DNA of 64,000 bases from the NCBI GenBank assembly GCA_014218235.1, contig CM024766.1, positions 54,607,545 to 54,671,544 on the forward strand, written 5' to 3'. Made by a program: the position numbers and the translations under genes. This stretch comes from Colocasia esculenta. Lineage: Eukaryota; Streptophyta; Magnoliopsida; Alismatales; Araceae. This document shows, in pieces, positions 13,434-23,908 of the stretch. The notes under the pieces were generated by a model. That model saw nothing but the letters and a program-made list of their open reading frames with translations, was not told where the DNA came from and did no database searches. The number at the start of each line of letters is the position of its first letter. Position 1 is the first letter of the stretch.

Positions 13434-15387
13434 ACATCCAATCCTGCTGGAGTGATGACCTCTTCCTACTAAGGGAATCCACTACGACATTTGCCTTCCC
13501 AGGATGATACTAGAGGTCGAAGTCATAGTCCTTCAGGAACTCAATCCATCTTCTCTACCTAAGGTTTAATTCCTTTTAGGAGAAAAGATACCTCAAGCTC
13601 TTGTGGTTGGTGAATACCTCAAATCTGACACCATAAAGATAGTGTCTCCATATCTTCAGAGCATGAACCACTGTCGCAAGCTCCAAATCATGAGTCGGAT
13701 AGTTATGCTCATGCTCCTTCAATTGCCAAGAAGCATATGCTACTACCCTTCCTTACTGCATCAATACACAGCCAAGACCAATCCGAGATGCATCCGTATA
13801 AATGGCAAAACCTTCATCACCACTAGGTAATACCAATACCGGAGCGGAAGTAAGCTTAGTGTTCAATAATTGAAAGCTACTCTCACATTCCTCGGACCAA
13901 AAAACTTCTCACCCTTCCTAGTTAGCTTGGTCAATGGGGTGGCGAGAGATGAAAATCCCTCAATAAATCGCCAATAATAACCCGCCAAACCAAGGAAACT
14001 ACGAATCTCCGAAGGGGTCCTGGGAATCTTCCAATCCAATACAGCCTGGACCTTCACTGGATCTACTGCTACACCAGCACTGGAGATAACATGCCCAAGG
14101 AAATGAACCTCGCGCATCCAAAAATCGCACTTGCTGAACTTTGCATACAACTTGTGCTCTCGGAGAACTTCCAATACTATCCTCAAATGCTGACAGTGTG
14201 TGGCCTCATCCGGAGAATAGACCAACACATCATTGATGAAAACTACCAAAAACTATCTAGATAGGGTCTAAACACCCTGTTCATGAGATCCATGAACGCT
14301 GCAGGGGTGTTGGTCAGACCAAACGAAAGGACCAAAAACTCATAATGTCCATAACGGGTTCCAAAAGCCACCTTGGACACATCCTCACTCCTAATCCTCA
14401 ACTGATGATAACCAGACCGTAAATCAATCTTAGAGAAGACTGATGAATTTTGCAGCTGGTCAAACAGATCATCAATCTGAGGTAAGGGATACCTGTTCTT
14501 CACCGTCACTTGGTTTAGCTTCCTATAATCGATGCATAACCTAAGTGACCCATCCTTCTTCTTCACGAACAATACAGGTGCGCCCCACGGAGAAACACTA
14601 GGGTGTATAAATCCCTTATCTAACAAATCTTGCAACTGCTTCCTTAGCTCTGCTAACTCTGCAGGTGCCATCCGATAAGGGGCCTTTGAGATAGGAGAGG
14701 TGCTTGGAAGCAACTCTAGTGTGAACTCTATCTCTCTAGCCGGTGACAATCCAGATAAATCATCGGGAAAGACATCTATAAAATCCTGCACTACCTCAAT
14801 CTCTACAAGAGTAAGGGACTCATCAGTCTTCGGTACTAGTACCATGCTGGCAAGAAAAGCGTCACAACCCTTGTTCACCATTCTCATTGCCTTCATGGCA
14901 GAGATGACAAACTTCCCCGCTAAGTTCCTTGGCAAGGGATGTGAAAACTCATCCTCACCTGGAATGCGGAAAATAATCTTCTTCCCACGACAATCCACTA
15001 ACGCATAGTGCTCCTCTAGCCAATCCAGATCAAGAATTGCATCATAGTCCTTCATCTTTAGCAAGAAGAAACACCCTTCTAAGACTCTATCCTCAATGCA
15101 CACCGGTAATGATGGAATACACTTCCTAATCGATACCGTTCCCGTAGGTGTGTGCACAAACAAAGGGACTTCTAACTCCTCAGACTCTAATCCTGACTCT
15201 AAAGCTAACTGCCTAGCAAAACACTCGAAATGAACGAGTGAGTGGCACCCGTATCAAACAAAACTCGAGCGTGCACACCCATGAAAAGAACCATACCTTC
15301 GGTAACATGTTCCACCTGCTTGACGTCCTCACGAGCTAATGCAAACACTCGAGCTGGGGCTCGAGGCCTTCCTGGTCGACCTATCAC
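13434..15387 (-). pseudogene. pol: Element A protease, reverse transcriptase, RNase H
   Basis: Reading leftwards: an aspartic protease with the DTGA motif (15255-15244) in a V-L-F-D-T-G-A-T-H-S-F-I context; reverse transcriptase from about 14780, with the K-K-K-D-G-S-x-R-x-C-I-D-Y-R block near 14560; then a heavily stopped RNase H (13860-13440). A one-base deletion near 14250 shifts the frame just before the active site. The active-site motif reads F-I-N-D instead of F-I-D-D: the codon at 14234-14232 is AAT, so the first catalytic Asp is Asn. The RNase H stretch has many stops, whereas B keeps the same region nearly open. This copy cannot have been active in its present form. Confidence 0.9.
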
Positions 15388-16059
15388 TGGTGCTGCTGCT
15401 GCTGGAGCTGGTCCGCGCTGGACTCCCTACTGAAGTCTGGGACAATCCTTGATCTTATGCTCACTGCTCCCACACTTCAATCACTTCCCCGACATCTTCC
15501 AACACTCCGCACCACCATGTGCCCTCCCACAATGAGGACACTCCTTCTTGCCACTGGGGGAATGCTGAGAAGATACCTGACAACTGTCGGATACTACGGG
15601 ACACTGCGGTGACTCATACGCCGCCTTCTTCTTCTCCTGCCTCTAGAATGGAGCTACAGGCCTCTTCTGCGAAGCCTTCTTCTCCTCGAGATACTGCTCC
15701 ATCTCTCCCTTCTGTCGACAAGCCGCGCTAAGAGCCTCATCGAGGGTACGATGGTCAAATGCCACCAACCTCGTCCTCAGTGATGGCCTCAGACCCATCA
15801 CGAATTTCTTCGCCTTCCTGCGCTCATCAGCAACAATATGAGGGGCATACTTTGATAGCTCGACAAACCTGGCCTCGTACTCCAGTACAGTCATGGAGCC
15901 CTGAGTCAAGGAGAGAAACTCTTGCTCCATCTTGTCCTGGATGTGCTCCGGAATAAACTTGGCCCGAAAGAGCCTCACAAACTCGTCCCAAGCCACCTCT
16001 ACAGCACCGTCCTCGAACTGGGTACGAAGCAACGAGGACCACCACACATCGGCTCGCTC

Positions 16060-16146
16060 CTGCAAAAACATTCCATAAGGACCAATCCAAACAATCTAGG
16101 CTTAATCAAATAAATATATATGTATATATAAACAATTTACACATAC
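16060..16146 (-). other. Apparent 87-bp intron in gag
   Basis: Minus strand: the exon ends CTACAG, the intron begins GTATGTGTAAAT, is AT-rich with an in-frame TAA, and ends TTTTTGCAG before GAGCGAGCC. The join falls inside the capsid motif T-Y-M-L-Q/E-R-A-D, which is uninterrupted in the related gag at 40624-40222. Confidence 0.7.
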
Positions 16147-16350
16147 CTGTAGCATATAGGTGACTAAAGTGACCTTGTCATCCTCAACACACCTAATCGC
16201 TCGGAAGATCTTCTCAATCTCCCTCATCCAGCTCTCCGCAAGCAATGGATCACTCTCCCCCTTAAAAGAGGGTGGACCCATCCTCTTGAACTTTTCCATG
16301 ATGGAGGGTCCACCATGGTCATGAGCCTGAGGAACTGGCGCCTGAGCCTG

Positions 16351-16444
16351 CTACAACAACAACATAAGACACACATATACAATGTAGCAACATAACAAAC
16401 ATATAATTTTAATAAAATAGACTACTCTATCTTATTGATCTAAC
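16351..16444 (-). other. Apparent 94-bp intron in gag
   Basis: Minus strand: the exon ends in ...GAGGCTCAA, the intron begins GTTAGATC and ends TTGTTGTTGTAG, and the next exon begins CAGGCTCAGG. It is AT-rich, 94 bp (not a multiple of 3), and its removal keeps the frame. No splice evidence is available here. Confidence 0.6.
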
Positions 16445-16681
16445 TTGAGCCTCCAACTGAGCCTGGAGTGCAGCCTGAGTATGGGCCTGCATCTACATAG
16501 CTTGAACTAGACCTTGCATGAACACTCCATAATCCACTGGTGGCGGTGGAGGAAGCACAGGACCCTGGGGTGCTGGGGCTTGCTGCTCACCCTAATCCTC
16601 ACGCCTAGGCTCAACTCTCTCCTCTCTCCTCTGCTCACCCTCACGAGCAGGAACACCACGCCTACCTCACGAAGCCATAGC

Positions 16682-16796
16682 CTGCAAAAATAATTTAATC
16701 CCAATTAGGAACTAAACTATCTAATTCCTAACTATGTGGACAATTTCTAAAGACTTAGCATATAATGAAGATGATGGTATATGTATATTTATGTAC
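16682..16796 (-). other. Possible 5' leader intron
   Basis: A strong 3' splice site (TTATTTTTGCAG) sits three bases before the gag ATG on the minus strand. A possible donor GTACAT lies at 16796-16791, just downstream of the primer site. The donor choice is weak. Confidence 0.35.
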
Positions 16797-16810
16797 AATC
16801 TCAACTTGTT

Positions 16811-16822
16811 GCTCTGATACCA
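16811..16822 (-). other. Primer-binding site, initiator tRNA-Met
   Basis: TGGTATCAGAGC on the minus strand, seven bases inside the 5' LTR end at 16830. This is the standard plant initiator tRNA-Met primer site of chromoviruses and many copia elements. Confidence 0.95.
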
Positions 16823-16829
16823 ATCTCTA

Positions 16830-17076
16830 TGATGACCCTCCTTATACCGGTACTGTTATACCAACCCACATCGATATAGAGAGCGTTGCCATAGTGGGAC
16901 ATTTACCCAACATATTCAATAGGCTGAGACGTACAAAATATGAACACATAACAGCGGAATAAAACAACTGAATGTAAAATTATTATTCCATCATCCACAT
17001 TTATCCACAGTCTATATAATACAAGAAAGAACTAAAGTTCTCATAACTGAAATTTAAATCAAATACATTGTCCACA
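16830..17076 (-). mobile_element. Truncated 5' LTR of element A
   Basis: Only the last 247 bp of the LTR (U5 end) remain. It ends abruptly at 17076 in the family sequence ...TTGTCCACA, with element B's gag codons following on the opposite strand. U3 and the promoter are absent, so element A has no promoter of its own. The last 66 bp (17011-17076) equal 5775-5840. Confidence 0.92.
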
Positions 17077-20000
17077 AAGAAGAAGGCTTCTCATAAGAGG
17101 CCTGCAGCTCCATTTCAGAGGCAAGAGAGGAAGAAGGTAGATTTCCAATCACCGCAGCGTCCCGTGGCATCAGGAAGCAGTCAGGTACCTTCTCAACGTT
17201 CCCATAGTGGCAAGAAGGAGTGTCCTCATTGCGGGAGGGCACATAGCGGTACGGAGTGTTGGAAGTTGGCGGGGAAGTGCTTGAAGTGCGAGAGCAGCGA
17301 GCATAGGATCAAGGATTGCCCTAGACTGCAGCAGGGAGGTCAGCGTGGAGCGGCACCAGCCCCAGCAGCAGCAGCAGTAGCAACACCAGCGACAGGACGA
17401 CCAGGGAGACCTCGAGCCCCAGCTCGAGTGTTTGTGTTAGCTCGTGAGGACGCCGAGCAGGCGGATCATGTCACCGAAGGTACGGTTTTATTCTTAGGTG
17501 TGCATGCTCGGGTTTTGTTCGATACGGGTGCCACTCACTCGTTCATTTCCGAGCGTTTTGCTAGGCAGTTAGCCTTAGAGTCAGGAATAGAGTCTGAGGA
17601 TTTAGAAGTCCCTTTGTCTGTGCACACACCTGTAGGTACGGTATTGACTAAGAAGTGTATTCCGTCTTTACCGGTGTGCATCAAGGATAGAGTCCTAGAA
17701 GGGTGTTTCTTCTTGCTTAAGATGAAGGACTACGATACTATTCTTGGTCTGGATTGGCTAGAGGAGCACAATGCGTTAGTAGATTGTTGTGGGAATAAGA
17801 TTGTTTTCCGCATTCCTGGTGAAGATGAATTTTCTCATCCTTTGCCAAGGAACTTGGCAGGGAAGTTTGTCATCTCTGCCATGAGGGCGATGAGAATGAT
17901 GAACAAGGGTTGTGACGCTTTTCTTGCCAGCGTGGTATCAGTACCCAAGGCTGATGAGTCATCTACTCTTGTGGAGATAGATGTAGTGCGAGAGTTTCCA
18001 GATGTCTTTCCTGATGACCTATCTAGTTTTCCACCAGCTAGAGAGATAGAGTTCACTCTAGAGTTGCTTCCAGGCACCTCTCCTATCTCGAAGGCACCTT
18101 ATCGGATGGCACCTGTGGAATTAGCTGAGCTAAGGAAGCAGTTGCAGGATTTGTTAGATAAGGGATTTATTCGCCCTAGCATTTCCCCTTGGGGCACACC
18201 TGTCTTATTCGTGAAGAAGAAGGATGGATCACTTAGGTTATGCATTGATTATAGAAAGCTAAACCAAGTGACGGTGAAGAATAGGTATCCCTACCTCGGA
18301 TTGATGATTTGTTTGACCAGCTGCAAGATGCATCAGTCTTTTCTAAGATTGATTTGCGGTCTGGTTATCATCAGTTGAGGATTAGGAGTGAGGATGTGTC
18401 CAAGACGACATTTAGAACTCGTTATGGACATTATGAGTTTTTGGTTTTTCCTTTTGGTCTGACCAACACCCCGGTAGCGTTCATAGATCTCATGAACAGG
18501 GTGTTTAGACCGTACCTAGATAGTTTCGTCGTAGTTTTTATTGATGACGTGTTGGTCTACTCTCCGGATGAGACCGTACATCGTCAGCATTTGAGGGTGG
18601 TATTAGAAGTTCTCTGTGAGCACAAGCTGTATGCAAAATTCAGCAAGTGCGATTTTTGGTTGCGCGAGGTTCATTTCCTTGGGCATGTTATCTCCGGTGC
18701 TGGTGTAGCAGTGGATCTAGCAAAAGTCCAGGCTGTTATGGATTGAGAGATTCCCAAGACTCCTTTGGAGATTCAGAGTTTTCTTGGTTTGGCGGGTTAT
18801 TATCGGCGATTTATTGAGGGATTTGCATCCATCGCCGCCCCATTGACTCAGCTGACTAGGAAGGGAGTGAAGTTTTTTTGGTCCGAGGAGTGTGAGAGTA
18901 GTTTTCAGTTATTAAAGACTAAGCTCACTTCGGCTCCTGTGTTAGTTTTGTCGAGCGGTGTAGAGGGTTTTGCTATCTACACGGATGCATCTCGGATTGG
19001 CCTTGGCTGTGTATTGATGCAGCAAGGAAGGGTAGTAGCGTATGCTTCTCGCCAGTTGAAGGACCATGAGTGAAACTATCCGACTCATGATCTTGAGCTT
19101 GCGGCAGTGGTTCATGCACTAAAGATCTGGAGACACTATCTTTATGGTGTCAGATTTGAGGTGTTCACTGACCACAAGAGTCTAAAGTACCTTTTCTCCC
19201 AAAAGGAATTAAACCTTAGGCAGAGAAGATGGATTGAGTTCCTGAAGGACTATGACTTCGACCTCTAGTATCATCCTAGAAAGGCGAATGTCGTAGCAGA
19301 TGCCCTTAGTAGGAAGAGGTTGTCTCTCCAGCAGGATTGGAAGATGTTGGAGGATGCAGCGTGTGCGATGACTGAGTTAGAGCCATCATTGTGCCAGGAT
19401 TTTGTAGCTCAGTTGTTCATTAGGTCATCAGTGTTGGATGAGGTGATCGAGCAACAGAAAGCTGACCCTAAACTCCAAGAGTTAGTGGGCAAGGCGGGCA
19501 TTGCTCGTGATGAGGATGGCGTGATTAGATTCCATCACCGTGTTTGTGTTCCAAACATCGTAGATGTCTGTGAGCATGTATTAGCAGAGGCTCATAGGTC
19601 TAGATTCTCTATTCATCCGGGTAACACTAAGATGTACCAGAATTTGAAGAGATCTTTTTGGTGGTCTGGCATGAAGAAAGATGTAGCAGAGTTTGTGTCT
19701 AGATGTCTAGTATGCCAGCAAGTGAAGGCCGAGCGGAAGCGACCATCTGGTCTTATGCAGAAGATGGAGATTCCAATATGGAAGTGGGAAGCTGTCACTA
19801 TGGATTTTGTTATGGGTTTGCCTCGATCTAGACGGGGTAATGACTCGATTTGGGTAGTGGTAGATAGATTCTAGAAGACTGCACATTTCTTGCCCATGAA
19901 GAAGAAGCAGTCAGTAGAGAGTTTAGCTAGATTGTATATTAGTAGCATTATTAGATTGCATGGTGTCCCGAAGTCGATCATTTCGGATCGAGATCCGAGA

Positions 20001-20838
20001 TTTACTTCGAGGCTGTGGAAGGGTCATCAGGATGTGTTAGGTTTGGAGCTGAAGCTCAGTTCAGCATTTCATCCCCAGACAGATGGACAGTCCGAGAGGA
20101 ATATCCAGACGCTCGAGGATATGTTGAGAGCGTTTGTTCTGGATTGGAAGGATGATTGGGAGCGCCATTCACCTCGTGGAGTTTGCATATAACAACAGTT
20201 TCCATGCGAGTATTGGTATGGCTCCGTTTGAGGCATTGTATGGTAGGCCTTGCAGATCTCCTTTATGTTGGGCGGAGACAGGCGATAGGCAGTTGATCGG
20301 TCCGGAGTTAGTTCAGGAGACTTCAGATAAGGTCCAGTTGATTAGGAAGAGGCTTGTTGTGGCACAGGATAGGCAGAAGAGTTATGCCAACAACAGGAGG
20401 AAGGATTTGGAGTTCGAGGTAGGTGAGCATGTCTTTTTAAAGATTTCACATACTCGTGGTGTAGTTAGGTTTGGCAAGCATGGTAAGTTAAGTCCTAGAT
20501 TCATTGGCCCGTATGAGATTCTCAGATGTTTGGGGAACGTGGCATATGAGCTAGCTTTACCCCCAGCGTTAGCTAGTGTTCATCCTGTTTTCCACGTATC
20601 TATGCTCAGGAGGTATGTTAGAGATCCATCTTATATTATTAGTCACGAGCCAGTGGAGATCCAGCCAGATCTTTCTTATGTGGAACAACCAGTAGCTATT
20701 CTTGACCGGAAGGTTCAGCATCTCCGGAACAAGAGTATTGCGTCGGTGAAAGTCTTATGGCGTAACTTCTCGCGAGAGGAGGCTACTTGGGAGCTTGAGG
20801 ATGCAATGAAGATGAAATATCCTCAATTGTTTGAGTAG
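17077..20838 (+). pseudogene. gag-pol: Element B gag-pol, 5' truncated chromovirus
   Basis: The frame begins inside gag just before two zinc knuckles (C-P-H-C...C at 17221-17259; C-L-K-C...C at 17278-17319). Then come protease DTGA (17521-17532), reverse transcriptase with intact F-I-D-D (catalytic Asp codons 18543-18548), RNase H (18960-19320), integrase with HHCC (about 19590-19725) and DD-E core (19800, 19990, 20090), the GPY/F module (about 20505) and the chromodomain (about 20680-20835). The natural stop is TAG 20836-20838. Lesions: frameshifts near 18290 and 20165; stops at 18744, 19071, 19267 and 19872. It lacks the N-terminal gag, primer site and 5' LTR because of the junction at 17076/17077. 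Confidence 0.93.
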
Positions 20839-20870
20839 TGTCAGTCTAACTTCGAGGACGAAGTTTCTGT

Positions 20871-20883
20871 AAGGGGGAGAGGG
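20871..20883 (+). other. Polypurine tract of element B
   Basis: AAGGGGGAGAGGG directly precedes the LTR start TGTAAGGCCC at 20884, matching element A's tract base for base. Confidence 0.95.
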
Positions 20884-21100
20884 TGTAAGGCCCTTGATTT
20901 TTCATCTTTGGATGATTACTTATATGTGTATAAATGTATGCCATCGATGTATAAATTTTAATTGTGCATAATACATACTTAGTTATATTATATGAATAAG
21001 AATTTGTTTTCTTAAATACATTGTAAATTGTATATATATATATATATGTGGTGTACATAGAATTTCTGCAGTTTTAAGTTTTGTTCTGGCAGCTAGTTGG

Positions 21101-21188
21101 CGTCAACATCAGTTGACGTTGACTATGAATCAGCGGCCACATCGATGGACACCGACTCAGAATTGACGGCCTGTGATGTTGACGTCAA
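21101..21188. promoter_or_regulatory. TGACG-type motifs upstream of LTR TATA box
   Basis: CGTCAAC/GTTGACG form a 7-bp-arm hairpin with a 4-base loop (21101-21118). A full TTGACGTCAA palindrome is at 21179-21188, about 120 bp before the TATA box. TGACGTCA is the core recognised by plant TGA-class bZIP factors, so this may be an enhancer. That role is inferred. Confidence 0.5.
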
Positions 21189-21308
21189 TGTCCCAGATCT
21201 GTTGTGATTTCAGATCCAAAAACGCCTCCGAAAATGTCGCCCTTGGTTTAGGAAACCATCCCCCAACGGTAACCTAGACCCTAAATGTGTTCCTAAAAAC
21301 CTCAACCC

Positions 21309-21316
21309 TATAAAAG
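21309..21316 (+). promoter_or_regulatory. TATA box of element B LTR
   Basis: TATAAAAG in the U3, 425 bases after the LTR start, followed about 30 bases later by a plausible transcription start. The homologous places in the minus-strand copies (near 8140 and 11130) are decayed. Confidence 0.7.
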
Positions 21317-21733
21317 AGGCGGATTAGGGCTCAGTTAGGTCCTTTTGACTCTTTGTCAAAAACCCTAGCATTTTATGTGCGAACCCCGACTTTGGAACTC
21401 CTTGATCCGGCAATTTGAGGCTTAATCTGACGTTCTACAACGATTGGAGAGGGCTCTGAACATCCGGGGACGGCTTCCCCACACTGGTGTGCAACAGAAA
21501 TCAACACAGAACTTGGATCGAGGGAGTTTTGAGGACTCTTTGGCTCTGGCCGAGGAGGGCTTCTCCGGCTTAAATCGTTGCATGTGGATTTTCCAAGAGG
21601 CAAGTAACCCTTTCACATTACTCTTACATACGTCTAGTAGGTCCTAGGTATTTTTATGGAATTTTATTCGTGTCCTGGAACCCCAATTTCACCAAGTTTC
21701 TTGCGTTCAGTCTGTGTTTTGCACAGACAGGAA

Positions 21734-21761
21734 CTTAACGGCAGAATCCCTTGCCGTTAAG
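21734..21761 (+). other. Perfect CpG-stem hairpin in LTR B
   Basis: CTTAACGGCA and TGCCGTTAAG are perfect 10-bp arms around an 8-base loop. Further GCCGTTA/TTGCCGTT words follow at 21777-21830. Confidence 0.9.
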
Positions 21762-23908
21762 ATCCTGAGTTGGCGGCACCCTATGTTGCCGTTAACATGA
21801 GTAAATGGCCATACCCTTGCCGTTGAGTTCTTCAGGCAAGAACAGTGGACTGTCTTTCTTTATAAGCTATTTTTTAGATTTCTGCGCATGAGGATATATG
21901 GTAAATTTTATATGTTATGTAATATGTGTAGTGGATCATGTTGTGTAATTTCTGCGAAATTCCGTTAAGTGTATTATTTATTAAAATTTTTGAAATACAT
22001 GTTAAACATGTTCTGAATATTGTAAATTACTGTTTATGTTATCCTTGTGGAATTTAAGTGACATAAATTTTCTATGGTGCTTAAATCAATGTCAAGGCAT
22101 GTTGTTAAAATTTGGGAATTTTCTGATGACTGTGCAAATTTTTAGATTTCCTGAACTGAAAAATAGTGAGCATGCTTAATTAGTGAAGAAATTCTATTAA
22201 ATGATATGGAAACAGTTAAATCTCTAGGATTTGGGACATGATTAGAACTGTCAGTATACATGTATATAATGAATTATGAATCCGAACAATGAAAATCCAT
22301 GTTAGTTTGGTTATTTTAGTCTTATGTGATTCCACTATTAGAATTTTCATAATTAGTGTGTAATTCAAAAAAATGCGAAAATTATATGCATGATGGTTAA
22401 CTGTAATAGGTCTTTGGTTAAAATTTTGTATTGAAATGATGACAGTAGCTATACATTTCAATTTCATGTGTGATATTGATAAATTAAAGTATGTTAATGT
22501 GTTGCTATTAAAATTGGTAAAATTCTGCATGATTAGACTTATTTTGAATGTGTAAATTCTGAGAACAGTAGTACCATACTAGGTAATACTGAAGTGTGTA
22601 AATGTGTGAGCATGAAATGGAGGTGTTAAAAATTATGCCTTAAGTGTGTGTTAGAAATTAAGAAAAATGTGTAAATGTGCCAATGGTGACACTGCTACCT
22701 TAGAGGGCTGTGGAACCATACTGTGGTAAAGTCCCCACGGGAAGGTTCAATGTGTGTGATGTCCCACGGGCATTGGGATTAAATCCTAGAGGCGAACAAG
22801 TATCGCTGTTTACGGTGGAGAGTGTTTCTCCCGGTTCTGCGCAGTAACTAAGATTCATCACTGAAATGCCTAGGTGATAGATATGTGATGTGATTAGTGT
22901 GTGTCCTTCTAAAAGGTGGTTTGAGCTATGTGTCACGACCTTTAATAAATGTGAACTTGTGTTTAAGTGAAAGTGAATGTGTAAATTGTGAAATTGTGTA
23001 AGTGGTCATATGTTAATATGAATTCTTGTGATAGCATGTAAATTAATAACTTCTTAAATGATTATAATATGTACATAGCAAAACAACAAACTTTTCATGA
23101 GTATAAATGTGTTATCTATGTGAAAATGATTATAGAATTCATGCTAGAATTGTCTCTTATTTATGTGTACAAACTCCATGTTTAAAATGACTAATGTTTA
23201 GCTTGTAAGTGTGTGTGAATGTGGTTAAATGAGCTTAGTTTAATATATTGAAAAGTGTGTAGAAAGCATGTGATAAGCTTTAAGTTATTGAACATTTTGT
23301 ATAAGACAATTTCCAGTGTAACATGTGTAGAAATTATGTTTAGGATTTTTACTTGAATTAATTGTTAAACCCATGTTTATGTGTTATTGCGTAGTATGAA
23401 AATGTGAAAGTTATGTGATGCATGCAAGTTTAGTGTGTTTGGTGTTACTTGTTGAGTTCTTTTGAACTCACTATTGCTTCGGCGTATAGGTGCAGAGATT
23501 TCTACTTCTTCCGAGGAGATCGTTAGGAGTGACTCGGAGCGGGAGTAGGAGACCTTGTTTTGGACTTGGCGTTGTACTTTTATTTTACATAAGTATGTAA
23601 TAAGAGTAGACTCGCTCTACCTTTGGGATTTGTGTACTTATTTAGTGGAAAGTTGTGGACAATGTATTTATTTCATTTCTCAGTTATGAAAAGTTTAGAT
23701 TTCTTTTCTTCTATATATGGACTGTGAATAGAATGCGGATGATGGAATAAGAAGTTACATTTGGCTATTTCTTTTCCGCTGTTATGTGAATGTATTTATG
23801 TATATTTCAGCCTATCGTATAACTGTTGGGTAAATGTCCCACTGTAGCGGCGTTCATTATATCGATGTGGGTTGGTATAACCGTACCGGTATAAGGAGGG
23901 TCGTTACA

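Larger units (their letters stand above)
15388..16678 (-). pseudogene. gag: Element A gag with apparent introns
   Basis: The start codon is at 16678, followed by an Arg-rich then Pro/Gln-rich leader, the capsid block (M-E-K-F-K-R-M-G-P-P-S-F-K-G from 16299, then E-R-A-D-V-W-W-S-S-L) and a CCHC zinc-knuckle region near 15530-15460. Two stretches (16444-16351 and 16146-16060) break the frame. Each starts GT and ends AG, and removing them restores a continuous chromovirus gag order in phase 0. Stops at codon 4 (TGA for Arg) and near 16497 (TAG for Gln) look like C-to-T decay. The homologous gag in element C is uninterrupted at the second site. The zinc-knuckle region has further stops. Confidence 0.8.
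20884..23908 (+). mobile_element. 3' LTR of element B
   Basis: A 3025-bp LTR beginning TGTAAGGCCC and ending GGGTCGTTACA. The next bases, ATACC (23909-23913), would be the right target duplication. It is the most complete copy of the family: U3 to about 21340 with a TATA box at 21309-21316, then a long R-U5 region containing the gagttctttt-type U5 block near 23455 that all copies share. Frames inside it (22216-22530, 22700-22936) look like chance. It is followed by a SIRE-related LTR into which it appears to have inserted. Confidence 0.93.
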
